A stretch of 64,000 nt of DNA from CALCLY01 sp900552775. GTDB lineage: Bacteria; Bacillota; Clostridia; UMGS1883; UMGS1540. Below, one piece after another: positions 1 to 9,213 of the stretch; within the stretch, counting starts at the first letter, position 1; every line of letters starts with the position of its first letter. The stretch is from contig CALCLY010000012.1 of NCBI GenBank assembly GCA_937966555.1, positions 100,345 through 164,344 on the forward strand, in the 5' to 3' direction. The notes under the pieces were generated by a model. That model worked only from the letters and a program-made list of their open reading frames with translations. It was not told where the DNA came from and did not search any database. Made by a program: the position numbers and the translations under genes.

Positions 1-1
1 A

Positions 2-373
2 GACAGTATTATTTATTTGGCAGCTTTTCTTCTCGGAGGCGCTGCTGCCGCTGCGGTAGGCGCTATAGGCGGAGGATTTTCCGATCTTTTGTCATACCCT
101 GCATATACATTGCCTACAATTATTATTAAAGCATTGGTCGGATTTGCTTCGGCGGCTGTTTTTAAAAAATGCAAGAATAAAATAGTCGGAATGATTCTGG
201 CTTTTGTTTGCGGAGCATTTATAGTTGCCGGCGGTTACTACATAACAGAAGTGGTTATGACCGCAAACTTTGTTTCTCCGCTGGCGTCTGTGCCGACAAA
301 CTTTTTACAGACGGCTATGTCCGTTCCGATTCCCGTAATAGTATATTTTGCTTTGAAAGACAAAATTAAATAA
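2..373 (+). CDS. ECF transporter S component, C-terminal part (5' end outside window)
   Basis: The frame is open from base 2, reading D-S-I-I-Y-L before the first possible start (TTG at 17), so the gene almost certainly begins before the window. The visible 123 residues are hydrophobic, with about four membrane segments. The stretch GGAAAAAVGAIGGGFSDLL followed by a pro-x-tyr loop is typical of the substrate-binding S subunit of energy-coupling-factor vitamin importers, which sits in the membrane and docks on EcfT/EcfA. The substrate cannot be told from this fragment. The stop is 17 bases before the DnaD-like gene. Confidence 0.7.
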   Translation, partial: DSIIYLAAFLLGGAAAAAVGAIGGGFSDLLSYPAYTLPTIIIKALVGFASAAVFKKCKNKIVGMILAFVCGAFIVAGGYYITEVVMTANFVSPLASVPTNFLQTAMSVPIPVIVYFALKDKIK

Positions 374-389
374 GCGGAGTGGGGATAAA

Positions 390-1364
390 ATGCCTAAGTA
401 TAAGTTTATAAACAGAAGCGGTCCGGCAACGTTTCCGCTTTCCGCTGTTTTTGTTGATAAATACATGCCCGAAGCAAACGCAACGTTTGTTAAAGTGTAT
501 TTATACGGGTTGAGGCTTTGCTATTCGGCGGGAGAAGATACCGACAATGCAAAAATTGCGGAAGCTCTTGATATTTTGGAGACCGATGTATGCAAAGCGT
601 ATGAATACTGGGAGTCAAAAGGCGTTGTACGTGTGACGGAAGACGGTGTAGAATTTATGGACTTGTCTTCGGCCGCAGAGCCTAAGAAAACAAAAAAACC
701 CGTTTATTCGGGAAGCGAACTTGCGGATATTATGCGAAACAATACCGATATTAAACAGCTTGTAAACCATGCCGAATCAATTTTCGGAAAGACACTTTCT
801 CAATCCGAAATGAGCACGCTGCTGGGGTTTTACGACTGGCTTCGTCTGCCGGTTGAAGTCATTCTGCTTCTTTTGGAGCATTGCGCCTCGCTTCAGAAAA
901 CATCCATGCGTTATGCTGAAAAAGTTGCGGTTTCATGGGCGGAAAAGGGAATAGATACCCTCGACAAGGCACAGGAATATCTTAAAAACTATGACAAAAG
1001 AGAAAAGGTTTTGAAAAAATTCAAAAGACTTTTCGGCGTAAAAAGTATTTCCGATTCGGAATATGCCCATATTATACAGTGGACGGAAAACATGAAAATG
1101 TCTCATGAGCTGATAAAAAAAGCTTATGAGAAGGCCTTGCTTGTGACGGGCGAAGCCTCGTTTCCGTATATGAACGGAATTTTGCAGTCATGGTTTAAAA
1201 AAGGCATAACGGAAACGGATGATTTGTCAAAAGACACGCCGCCGATTAAATCAGAGAGAAAAAAAAAGACGCCGAGTAAATTTACAGGATACAGTCAAAG
1301 CGGTGATTACGACACCGATGTAATAGAAAAAAAACTTTTTGAAAAAAGAAAAAATGAAAAATAG
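390..1364 (+). CDS. DnaD domain protein (replication primosome)
   Basis: A 324-aa protein with the layout of the Firmicute DnaD/DnaB-like primosome proteins. Residues 1-75 look like a winged helix. Two DnaD-type (DDBH2) helical domains follow at about 105-185 and 210-290; the second contains the YxxxILxxW-like signature (YMNGILQSWFKKG). The tail is basic and rich in lysine. Such proteins help load the replicative helicase at oriC or at restart sites. The DnaI/DnaC-like loader ATPase lies 14 bp downstream, and this pair is common in Clostridia. The start ATG has GGAGTGGGGA about 6 bases upstream. Confidence 0.85.
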   Translation: MPKYKFINRSGPATFPLSAVFVDKYMPEANATFVKVYLYGLRLCYSAGEDTDNAKIAEALDILETDVCKAYEYWESKGVVRVTEDGVEFMDLSSAAEPKKTKKPVYSGSELADIMRNNTDIKQLVNHAESIFGKTLSQSEMSTLLGFYDWLRLPVEVILLLLEHCASLQKTSMRYAEKVAVSWAEKGIDTLDKAQEYLKNYDKREKVLKKFKRLFGVKSISDSEYAHIIQWTENMKMSHELIKKAYEKALLVTGEASFPYMNGILQSWFKKGITETDDLSKDTPPIKSERKKKTPSKFTGYSQSGDYDTDVIEKKLFEKRKNEK

Positions 1365-1378
1365 CGGAGAGATTTACT

Positions 1379-2353
1379 GTGAATAACGATATCTACGCAA
1401 GTGTCAATAAAACGCTTTTGCAGCGGCGCGAACGTGCTGTGTATGAGGAAAACGCAAGAAAAATGGAGGTTTATTCCAAAGTTCCGCAGGTAAAAAAAGC
1501 GGATGAAAAATTGTCCCGGCTTGTTTTTGATGTTTTCCGCAGAATACAAAACACTCAAAATTATGATGAGGGTGCTCAAAAACTGGTTCATGATTTTTCC
1601 GAAATTGAACTCTTTAAAAAGCGGCTGTTGGCTGAAAACGGGTTCAGACCAGATTATCTCGACAGTTTAAATATTTGCAAAAAATGCGGTGATACGGGAG
1701 TTTATGAAGGAAAAAGATGTGAATGTTACAATAAGCTTTTAACTGATGAGCTGATGCGCCGCTCAAATATGAGCGAAGCACTCAAAAGTCAGACTTTTGA
1801 TAAATTTTCGCTTGATTTTTACAGTAATAAGCCTTATAAAAATTTGCCGCGCACACCGCGTGAAAACATGAATGACGTTTTGAAAATTGTCAGGAAATTT
1901 GCGGCAGGTTTCGGAAAACCAAAAAAAGACGAAAAAAACAGTCTTTTGTTTTACGGTTCACCGGGGCTTGGAAAGACATTTCTTTCGTCTGCTGCGGCAA
2001 ATGAGGTTATGCGCCGCGGATACACCGTGATATATGAAAGTGCGGGAAATATTTTTTCGGAACTTTCCGATAACCAGTTCGGACGCGGAGGGTCATCGGC
2101 GAAACAGTTTATTGATGTTGATTTGCTTATAATAGACGACTTGGGAACCGAATTTATAAATTCTTTTACCGAGGCGGAGCTTTTCAGAATAATAAATTCA
2201 CGTATTTTGAGTGAAAAGAGTATGATAATAAGTACAAATCTTTTGCTTAACGACATTAAGTCTACATATTCCGAAAGAATTTTGTCAAGACTTTTGGGAA
2301 ATTTTGAAGCATTGAGATTTTTTGGAGAAGATATACGGCTTAAGAATTTGTAA
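1379..2353 (+). CDS. DnaI/DnaC-like helicase-loader ATPase
   Basis: A 324-aa AAA+ protein. An N-terminal zinc motif (CKKCGDTG...KRCEC, about residues 99-116) is like that of DnaI. It is followed by Walker A GSPGLGKT (about 193-200), Walker B LLIIDDLGTE (about 250) and an arginine-finger region near the C-terminus. The zinc domain plus IstB/DnaC-type ATPase core identifies a loader of the replicative helicase. The start is GTG at 1379, preceded by GCGGAGAG. The gene forms a unit with the DnaD-domain gene upstream, and murD follows 26 bp later. Confidence 0.87.
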   Translation: MNNDIYASVNKTLLQRRERAVYEENARKMEVYSKVPQVKKADEKLSRLVFDVFRRIQNTQNYDEGAQKLVHDFSEIELFKKRLLAENGFRPDYLDSLNICKKCGDTGVYEGKRCECYNKLLTDELMRRSNMSEALKSQTFDKFSLDFYSNKPYKNLPRTPRENMNDVLKIVRKFAAGFGKPKKDEKNSLLFYGSPGLGKTFLSSAAANEVMRRGYTVIYESAGNIFSELSDNQFGRGGSSAKQFIDVDLLIIDDLGTEFINSFTEAELFRIINSRILSEKSMIISTNLLLNDIKSTYSERILSRLLGNFEALRFFGEDIRLKNL

Positions 2354-2379
2354 TTTTATGCCGGAAAGGAAACCTGAGT

Positions 2380-3741
2380 ATGAACAATAAGCTTGAGAGA
2401 TTTAAGAAATCCGTGTGCGGCAAGCATATTATACTGCTTGGCGCGGGGGTAAGCAATAAGCCTCTAATAAAACAGCTGCTTTCCTACGGAGCGGAAGTTA
2501 CGGTATGCGATAAAAACACAGAAATTCAGGATGATTTTATAGACGAGATGAAGCTTGGAGCAAAATTTCGTTTCGGAAAAGATTATCTTGATAATTTAAA
2601 AGGTGATATTATATTCAAAACACCCGGAATAAGGGGAGATATTGACGAACTTTGCAAAGCGCGGAAAAGAGGAACGCTTGTAACAAGTGAAATGGAGATG
2701 TTCTTTAAGCTTTGCCCATGTAAAACAATCGGTGTTACGGGGAGTGACGGAAAAACCACCACAACGACTCTTATTGCCAAAATACTCACCGAGGACGGAA
2801 AAGTTTGTCACATAGGCGGAAATATAGGAAAGCCGCTTTTGCCCGAAATCGATAAAATAAGTGAAAATGACGTTGTGGTTGTGGAGCTTTCAAGCTTTCA
2901 GCTTATGTCTATGAAATATTCGCCGGACGTTGCAGTTATCACAAATATTGCTCCGAACCATCTTGATATTCACAAGTCTATGGAAGAATATATTGAAGCT
3001 AAAAAGAATATTTTCTTAAATCAAAATAAAAGCGGAGTTTTGGTGCTCAATGCCAAAAATGATATAACCGCGTCATTCGCTCCGGAAGCGCGCGGAGATG
3101 TTGTTTTCTTCGGAGGAGACGGAAGCGGCGTATATTTAAAAGATGATATCATATACTATGACAATAAACCTATTATAAATAAACATGATATAAGACTTCC
3201 GGGTGAGCACAATGTTGAAAATTATATGGCTGCCATTGCGGCTGTCGGAAAAAGAACAAATGTTGAAAGTATAAAAACCGTTGCGCAAAACTTTACCGGA
3301 GTTGAGCACAGAATAGAATTTGTGCGTGAAGTGGACGGGGTGAGTTTTTACAATGATTCAATTGCAAGCAGCCCTACCCGTGCAAAAGCAGGACTCTATG
3401 CTTTTGACAGAAAGGTTATTTTAATCGCCGGCGGTTATGATAAAAAAATACCTTTTGATGAATTCGGCGAAGTTGTAAGAGACAGGGTAAAAAGGCTTTA
3501 TCTTTTCGGCGCAACCGCTCCGGCAATAAAAGAGGCTGTTTTAAAAGCTTATGAGCCAGGGAAAAGACCATTGCCGATAATCACACAGTATACAACACTT
3601 GAAAGCATTGTGAAAGAGGCTTATATGGCCGCCGAAGCAGGCGATATAGTTTTGCTTTCGCCGGCATGTGCAAGTTTTGACATGTTTAAAAACTTTGAAG
3701 AACGCGGAAAGAAATTTAAAGAAGTTGTTAAAAAGCTTTAA
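2380..3741 (+). CDS. murD: UDP-N-acetylmuramoylalanine--D-glutamate ligase
   Basis: A 453-aa Mur ligase of normal length. An N-terminal Rossmann-like domain (IILLGAGVSNKPL) binds the UDP substrate. The central ATPase has the P-loop GVTGSDGKTTTT (about residues 118-129) and the conserved ITNIAPNHLD histidine block. The C-terminal domain carries NDSIASSPTRAKAGL and LSPACASFDMF, which are diagnostic for MurD. The enzyme adds D-glutamate to UDP-MurNAc-L-Ala in the cytoplasm. Here murD lies next to peptidase genes and near murA rather than in a classical dcw cluster. Confidence 0.95.
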   Translation: MNNKLERFKKSVCGKHIILLGAGVSNKPLIKQLLSYGAEVTVCDKNTEIQDDFIDEMKLGAKFRFGKDYLDNLKGDIIFKTPGIRGDIDELCKARKRGTLVTSEMEMFFKLCPCKTIGVTGSDGKTTTTTLIAKILTEDGKVCHIGGNIGKPLLPEIDKISENDVVVVELSSFQLMSMKYSPDVAVITNIAPNHLDIHKSMEEYIEAKKNIFLNQNKSGVLVLNAKNDITASFAPEARGDVVFFGGDGSGVYLKDDIIYYDNKPIINKHDIRLPGEHNVENYMAAIAAVGKRTNVESIKTVAQNFTGVEHRIEFVREVDGVSFYNDSIASSPTRAKAGLYAFDRKVILIAGGYDKKIPFDEFGEVVRDRVKRLYLFGATAPAIKEAVLKAYEPGKRPLPIITQYTTLESIVKEAYMAAEAGDIVLLSPACASFDMFKNFEERGKKFKEVVKKL

Positions 3742-3755
3742 AGGATACTGATTTT

Positions 3756-4769
3756 ATGATAGAAACGGAAAAAATTCTGAGGGACCTGTGTTCCTGCGGA
3801 GGTGTATCAGGCAGCGAAAATGGTGCATCGGATGTGTTTTTAAAATACGCAAAACCGTATTGCAGCTCTTTTTATAAAGACACTCTCGGAAATCTTATTA
3901 TAAAAAAAGGCAGCGGCAAAAAGAAGATAATGGTTGAAGCTCACTGTGATAAAATCGGGCTTATGATATCGGGTATAACGGATCAGGGATTCTTGCTGTT
4001 TACTGAAATAGGCGGGCATGACAAAAAGATAATGCCGTCAACAACCGTTACGGTTCACGGAAAAAAAGAAGATATTTTCGGTGTAATCGGATCTGTGCCG
4101 CCTCATCTTAAAAAGAAACAGTCTTTTGATATATCGGATTTATGTATAGATGTCGGTCTTACACGCGATGAAACTTTAAAAGCTGTTTCTGTAGGAGATA
4201 TTGCCGAGTTTAACACGGAATATGAAAAGCTTTGCGGAGATTATGCCGCGGCATCGGCTCTTGATGACAGGGCGGGTCTTGCAGTGTTGCTTGAAGTTAT
4301 GAAAACAGAGTGCCCAAAAAACTGCGAAATTATTTTTGTGGCATCAACTCAGGAAGAAGTCGGATTGCGCGGTGCAAAAACGGCTGCTTTTGCCGAAAAT
4401 CCCGATGTTTATATTTGTGTGGATGTATGTCACGGCAAAACTCCCGATGCTTCAAAAAATGTATATCAGACTGGCAAAGGTGCGGTTATAACCGTAGGCC
4501 CCAATGTGCAGCCTTATGTATCACGTGCATTGATACAAACGGCGCGCGAAAAAGGGATACCGTATCAGATTGATGTTGACGGCGGATGTACGGGCACAAA
4601 CGCATGGACGGTGCAGATTGCACGCCGCGGTATTCCAACGGGTCTTTTGTCAATATCACTTCGCTACATGCATACAAGATATGAAGTAATTTCACTTAAA
4701 GATATAGACATAACGGCAAAACTTATTTGCGAGTATATAAAAAAAGAATCGGAAAACGGTGATAAATAG
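3756..4769 (+). CDS. M42 family metallo-aminopeptidase
   Basis: A 337-aa member of the M42 (glutamyl aminopeptidase/PepA-like) family, which are cytosolic two-metal enzymes assembling into tetrahedral particles. The metal and catalytic motifs are present in order: EAHCDKIG (His, Asp), SALDDRAG (bridging Asp), STQEEVGLRG (catalytic Glu-Glu), CVDVCHG (Asp) and the distal His in MHTRYE. It is the first of three consecutive M42-like genes. The next gene begins at the base after its stop, which indicates one operon and probably translational coupling. Confidence 0.88.
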   Translation: MIETEKILRDLCSCGGVSGSENGASDVFLKYAKPYCSSFYKDTLGNLIIKKGSGKKKIMVEAHCDKIGLMISGITDQGFLLFTEIGGHDKKIMPSTTVTVHGKKEDIFGVIGSVPPHLKKKQSFDISDLCIDVGLTRDETLKAVSVGDIAEFNTEYEKLCGDYAAASALDDRAGLAVLLEVMKTECPKNCEIIFVASTQEEVGLRGAKTAAFAENPDVYICVDVCHGKTPDASKNVYQTGKGAVITVGPNVQPYVSRALIQTAREKGIPYQIDVDGGCTGTNAWTVQIARRGIPTGLLSISLRYMHTRYEVISLKDIDITAKLICEYIKKESENGDK

Positions 4770-5759
4770 ATGAATGTTCTTGAAGATTTGTGCAAAGCTT
4801 CCGGTGTTTCGGGAAATGAGGATGAAGTCAGAAACTATTTGAGAGGACTTTGCAGTTACTATAATCCGACGGTGGACGTAATGGGAAATTTGCTTGTCAG
4901 CACCGGAGGAAAAGGCAAAAAAATACTTTTTGCCGCACATATGGATGAAGTCGGACTGATTATTTCCGAAATTGAAGACAGTGGATTTTTAAGGTTTAAA
5001 ACAGTCGGCGGAATTGATACCGGTGTTTTGATCGGGAAAAAGGTTTTCATAGGTGCAAAAAAAACAGTTGGCATAATCGGCATCAGAGCTGTGCATTTGC
5101 AGGGCAAAAACGATGAAATGAATGAGGAATCCCTTTATATTGATATTGGTGCCGAAAATAAAGAAGATGCAGAGAGCGTTGTTTCGCTCGGCGATTATGC
5201 GTGTTTTGAACATGTATTTAAAAAATTCGGAGATAATTTGCTTGCCGCAAAAGCGCTGGATAACAGAGCCGGCTGTGCAATAATGGCAGAACTTTTAAAG
5301 CGGGACGGAGCATACAATCTTTGTTTTGCGTTTACTGCCCAGGAGGAAACCGGATGCCGCGGTGCGGCGGCTGCGGCCGATTACTTTGAACCGGACTTAG
5401 CAGTTATAATAGAAACCACAATTTGTGCGGATACATATCCGACGGAGCCTCACAAAACTCCTACAAGCGTGGGCAAAGGTCCTGTTATCACTTTTCTGGA
5501 CAGGACGAGCGTTCCTGACAGGGATGTGATGAATTCTCTTATTGAAATGGCGAACATGCAGAATATACCGTGGCAGTTTAAGAAGACAAATATGGGAGGA
5601 ACCGATGCGGGAAGTGTATCCCGCGCCCTGGACGGTATACCTACGGCGGTTGTTGCTCTTCCGTGCAGAAATCTTCACTCACCCGTGACGGTTATCAGCA
5701 TGAACGACTATATGAATCTATTCAGACTGCTTGATTTATGGATAAAGGATTTGGGATAA
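4770..5759 (+). CDS. M42 family metallo-aminopeptidase
   Basis: A 329-aa paralogue of the preceding gene, with the full ligand set: AAHMDEVG, KALDNRAG, AQEETGCRG, VIIETTICAD and the distal His in NLHSPVT. It should act as an aminopeptidase on short peptides. The two neighbours may form mixed complexes, as seen for some M42 enzymes; that is inference. The stop TAA overlaps the ATG of the third copy (TAATG). Confidence 0.88.
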   Translation: MNVLEDLCKASGVSGNEDEVRNYLRGLCSYYNPTVDVMGNLLVSTGGKGKKILFAAHMDEVGLIISEIEDSGFLRFKTVGGIDTGVLIGKKVFIGAKKTVGIIGIRAVHLQGKNDEMNEESLYIDIGAENKEDAESVVSLGDYACFEHVFKKFGDNLLAAKALDNRAGCAIMAELLKRDGAYNLCFAFTAQEETGCRGAAAAADYFEPDLAVIIETTICADTYPTEPHKTPTSVGKGPVITFLDRTSVPDRDVMNSLIEMANMQNIPWQFKKTNMGGTDAGSVSRALDGIPTAVVALPCRNLHSPVTVISMNDYMNLFRLLDLWIKDLG

Positions 5760-6688
5760 TGAATGATATTAAGGAAATTGCCGTAAAACTTTACGGCTTG
5801 TGTGCCGCAGGCGGATGCGAACGTGAAATGTCGGAATGTATTTCCGAATATTTAAAAGATATTGAAAGCTTTAAAGACGCTCACGGCACAATAGTTTTTC
5901 ATAAAAAAGGTACAGGTACTCCTGCGGTGATTTTGGCAGCTCTTGATATTCCGTCACTTTTTACAACACACAGAGATAAAGATGGTTTTATGCGTTTTTG
6001 CACTTACGGAGTTGATCATAAAAAAATTAAAGGTGCCCGCGTTCGCTTTGAAAGCGGAAAGTACGGCACGGTTTTTTCGGAAAAAGACAAAGACGATATG
6101 ACAGATTTTTTTATTGATACAGGCGGAGAAAATATCGGAGAAGCGGAGCCTGTTTCAATCGATACGGGACTTTATTTTGCCGGTGATACGGTGCGTGGTT
6201 TTTCGGCAACCGATTACCTGCTTAAATCGGTGTTGATTTCGGCGGCATGTGCGAAAACTGCCAGAGATTGTTATTTTGTTTTTGCGGCAAAAACCGCACT
6301 TCCGAGATTTTCGGCAGGTTTTATGCATAAAATTCCGCGTGAATGCGAAATTTACGTACTCGACAAAAGTGAAGTGCATGATGTGCCCGGAAATGATAAC
6401 GTTCAAACTAAACTTGGCGGCGGTGTTTGCCTGCGAGTTGCGGACAAAAGTGTGATTTCGTCAAAACGTCTTGTAAGTAAAACCGAAGTAATTGCAAAAG
6501 ACATAAAGATTCAAAGAGAAGTGTCTGGCAGAACAGGTCTCGGCGGTTCGCTTCAGTCATATGAACTCGGATATGAGCTTGTTTCACTCGGACTTCCGGC
6601 ACGATATGCAGATGAACTTTGTGAAACCGCGTCACTTTCTGACGCTGAAGAACTTCAAAAACTTTTGATTAAATATTTAGAGGTGTGA
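5759..6688 (+). CDS. M42-like protein without catalytic residues (pseudoenzyme)
   Basis: The start is placed at ATG 5759, which overlaps the stop of the previous gene; an in-frame ATG at 5738 lies inside that gene. The 309-aa product aligns along its length with the two M42 enzymes upstream, but the ligands are gone. H-x-D became ILAALDIP (His replaced by Leu), the catalytic Glu-Glu became FAAKTALPRF, and the distal His region reads PARYADEL. Only the middle Asp (FSATDYLL) and one further Asp (YVLDKSE) remain. There are no stops or frameshifts and codon use matches its neighbours, so it looks maintained. A structural or regulatory partner of the active copies is plausible but unproven. Confidence 0.7.
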   Translation: MNDIKEIAVKLYGLCAAGGCEREMSECISEYLKDIESFKDAHGTIVFHKKGTGTPAVILAALDIPSLFTTHRDKDGFMRFCTYGVDHKKIKGARVRFESGKYGTVFSEKDKDDMTDFFIDTGGENIGEAEPVSIDTGLYFAGDTVRGFSATDYLLKSVLISAACAKTARDCYFVFAAKTALPRFSAGFMHKIPRECEIYVLDKSEVHDVPGNDNVQTKLGGGVCLRVADKSVISSKRLVSKTEVIAKDIKIQREVSGRTGLGGSLQSYELGYELVSLGLPARYADELCETASLSDAEELQKLLIKYLEV

Positions 6689-6691
6689 ATA

Positions 6692-7951
6692 TTGGATAAG
6701 CTAAAGATAGAAGGCGGCAAAAAACTTTTCGGAAATGTCAGAATAAGCGGAGCAAAAAATGCGGCTGTTGCTATTATTCCGGCAGTACTGCTTGTTGACG
6801 GGGTATGCAGAATTGAAAATGTACCGGATATTCAGGACGTTTCCGCAATAACCGAAATACTCACTTACTTGGGAGCAAAAGTATCGTTCCCTGATAAAAA
6901 CACATTGGAAATAGACGCAGCAACCGTAAAAAGCTATATGGCAGATTGCGAAAAGGTTCGCTCTATGCGTGCGTCGTACTACCTGCTCGGCGCTCTGCTG
7001 GGCAGATTTCATAAGGCACATGTACGCCTGCCCGGAGGCTGCAATTTCGGAGAACGTCCCATAGATCAGCATATAAAAAGCTTTGAAGCTATGGGTGCGG
7101 ATGTGAAAATTGATTATGACGTTGTGGTTGCAGAAGCTCCAGAGAGACTTCATGCAGCATCCGTATACCTTGATGTTGTAAGCGTTGGCGCAACCATCAA
7201 TGCGATGCTTGCCGCATGTCTTGCCGACGGGCTGACGGTTATAGAAAACGCTGCAAAAGAACCGCATGTTGTTGACCTTGCTAATTTCTTAAATACGATG
7301 GGTGCTTCCATTAAGGGGGCAGGAACCGATGTTATAAGAATCAAAGGTGTTGAAAAACTGCGCGGAGGCACATACAGCATAATTCCCGATCAGATAGAGG
7401 CGGGTACATTCATGATAGCCGCAGCGGCGGCAGGCGGAAATGTTTTGGTTGAAAATGTTATACCGCGCCATATGGATTCGCTTTCGGCAAAGCTTCTTGA
7501 AGCAGGTGCAATAATCACAGAATACGAAGACTCAATCCGGGTTGAAAGTGATGGGATTTTAAAAGGTGTAAACGTTAAAACAATGCCTTATCCGGGATTT
7601 CCGACAGATCTTCAGCCTCAAATAGTAACGCTTCTGTCAATTGCCAAAGGTACCAGCATGGTTACGGAAGGCGTATGGAAACAGAGATTTCAATATATTG
7701 AAGAACTTACGCGTATGGGCGCTGATGTAATCATCGGCGGTGACAGGGCGGTTATACACGGAGTTGATAAACTGCACGGAGCGGTTGTACGTGCTACCGA
7801 TTTAAGAGCCGGAGCATGTCTTGCAATAGCCGGACTGATTGCTGACGGTGTTACATATATAAACGAGCTTAAACATATAGACAGAGGCTATGAGGACTTG
7901 GAAGGCAAGCTTTCATCACTCGGAGCGCAGATTACAAGGATTGTTGACTGA
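6692..7951 (+). CDS. murA: UDP-N-acetylglucosamine 1-carboxyvinyltransferase
   Basis: A 419-aa enolpyruvyl transferase with the MurA start pattern KLFGNVRISGAKNAA (catalytic Lys-Asn) and the active-site loop LPGGCNFGERPID. The loop cysteine is the residue alkylated by fosfomycin. YPGFPTDLQPQ and TNRFQY-like blocks (KQRFQYIEEL) complete the family signature. It carries out the first committed step of peptidoglycan synthesis, transferring enolpyruvate from PEP to UDP-GlcNAc. The start is TTG at 6692, preceded by AGAGGTG and three bases after the M42-like stop. The stop overlaps the next start (TGATG). Confidence 0.95.
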   Translation: MDKLKIEGGKKLFGNVRISGAKNAAVAIIPAVLLVDGVCRIENVPDIQDVSAITEILTYLGAKVSFPDKNTLEIDAATVKSYMADCEKVRSMRASYYLLGALLGRFHKAHVRLPGGCNFGERPIDQHIKSFEAMGADVKIDYDVVVAEAPERLHAASVYLDVVSVGATINAMLAACLADGLTVIENAAKEPHVVDLANFLNTMGASIKGAGTDVIRIKGVEKLRGGTYSIIPDQIEAGTFMIAAAAAGGNVLVENVIPRHMDSLSAKLLEAGAIITEYEDSIRVESDGILKGVNVKTMPYPGFPTDLQPQIVTLLSIAKGTSMVTEGVWKQRFQYIEELTRMGADVIIGGDRAVIHGVDKLHGAVVRATDLRAGACLAIAGLIADGVTYINELKHIDRGYEDLEGKLSSLGAQITRIVD

Positions 7952-8742
7952 TGATAAAAGTATGTCCGCTTTTCAGCGGCAGTAAAGGTAATTCTACATA
8001 TATAGAAATAAACGGGAATGGGGTTTTGCTTGACGCAGGTGTGTCTTTTTCGCGAATTTCTCAAAAACTTGATGCAGCCGGAATATCTCCGTTGCAGGTT
8101 AAAGCAATATTGATAACACACGAGCACAGCGATCATATACGCGGTGCAGGTGTGGCGGCGCGAAAACTCGGCGTTCCCGTATACGCTACCATACCGACAT
8201 GGTATTCTATGAAAAAAACGCTCGGAAAAATAGAAAAAAACAATATTCTTCCGGTGACACCGGGCAAAGAAGAGGAAATATGCGGAATATGTTTTAAAGC
8301 TTTTGAAATTCCGCATGATGCATCCGCTCCGGTGGGTTATAATTTTTTTGACGGCTCAAAGAAATTTACCGTTGCCACGGATCTCGGTGAAATGAGCGAA
8401 AAACTGTTTCTTTCGCTTTCGGGGAGCAACGGTATAATTTTAGAATCAAACCATGATGTTAAAATGCTTTTAAACGGCGGATATCCGTACCACCTTAAAA
8501 TGAGAATCCACGGCAAACTCGGTCATTTGTCAAACGATGAAGCCGCTTCCGTTTGTGCAAGACTTGCAAACCTCGGAACAAAAACCATATTGCTCGGTCA
8601 TTTGAGCGAGGAAAACAACAGGCCTGAGATAGCCCTTGCACAGACTGCAGACATGCTGTGCAAAGACGGTGTACGCCTTGATGAAGATGTTCTTTTAAGG
8701 GTTTTGGGTCAGAATCACAAAACGGAGATTTTTGAAATATGA
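7951..8742 (+). CDS. MBL-fold metallo-hydrolase, YycJ/WalJ-like
   Basis: A 263-aa metallo-beta-lactamase-fold protein. It has the zinc motif THEHSDHIRG (about residues 54-63) and later ligands in the ATDLGE and LGHLSEENN blocks. The opening CPLFSGSKGNSTYIE is typical of the YycJ/WalJ subfamily, which in Bacilli lies near walKR and has been linked to cell wall and DNA repair phenotypes. Here it lies between murA and rlmH; rlmH (yydA/yycX region) is also a frequent neighbour of yycJ in Firmicutes. The stop overlaps the rlmH start by four bases (ATGA). Confidence 0.85.
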   Translation: MIKVCPLFSGSKGNSTYIEINGNGVLLDAGVSFSRISQKLDAAGISPLQVKAILITHEHSDHIRGAGVAARKLGVPVYATIPTWYSMKKTLGKIEKNNILPVTPGKEEEICGICFKAFEIPHDASAPVGYNFFDGSKKFTVATDLGEMSEKLFLSLSGSNGIILESNHDVKMLLNGGYPYHLKMRIHGKLGHLSNDEAASVCARLANLGTKTILLGHLSEENNRPEIALAQTADMLCKDGVRLDEDVLLRVLGQNHKTEIFEI

Positions 8743-9212
8743 AAATAAAAATAATTGCCGTGGGCAAACTTAAAGATAAGTTTTTAAGAGAAGCGTCGGG
8801 AGAGTTTGAAAAAAGACTTTCCCGTTTTTGTAATTTGGATATTGTTGAAATACCTGATATTAAAAACCCCGATTTGTCATCAAAAGCTCTTTGCGATGAA
8901 GTAAGACAGAAAGAGGGAAAGACTATTCTTTCCAAAATTAAAAACGAATATGTTGCCGCAATGTGTATAGAGGGCAAAAAATTGTCAAGCGAAAAATTTG
9001 CGACGCTTTTAAGAGATTGTACAATGCGAACACCGGATGTTACTTTTGTAATAGGCGGTTCGCTCGGACTTTCGGATGAAGTTAAAAACCGCGCGGATAT
9101 AAAACTTTCCGTATCCGATATGACATTTCCGCACGGTCTGTTCAGAGTAATGCTTCTTGAGCAGATTTACCGTGCTTTTAAAATAAATTCTGGGGAGGAT
9201 TATCATAAATAA
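8739..9212 (+). CDS. rlmH: 23S rRNA (pseudouridine1915-N3)-methyltransferase
   Basis: A 157-aa SPOUT methyltransferase of exactly the usual length. It begins MKIKIIAVGKLKDKF and carries the knot-forming SAM site FVIGGSLGLSDEV and the C-terminal LSDMTFPHGLFRVMLLEQIYRA block. RlmH methylates pseudouridine 1915 in helix 69 of 23S rRNA on the assembled 70S ribosome. It overlaps the upstream MBL gene by four bases. Confidence 0.96.
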   Translation: MKIKIIAVGKLKDKFLREASGEFEKRLSRFCNLDIVEIPDIKNPDLSSKALCDEVRQKEGKTILSKIKNEYVAAMCIEGKKLSSEKFATLLRDCTMRTPDVTFVIGGSLGLSDEVKNRADIKLSVSDMTFPHGLFRVMLLEQIYRAFKINSGEDYHK

Positions 9213-9213
9213 A

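Noticed and set aside
9205..9213. An ATA start for ligA nine bases upstream of the ATG, better spaced from GGGGAGG
   Set aside because: ATA is not a usual start, and the ATG gives a normal LigA N-terminus.
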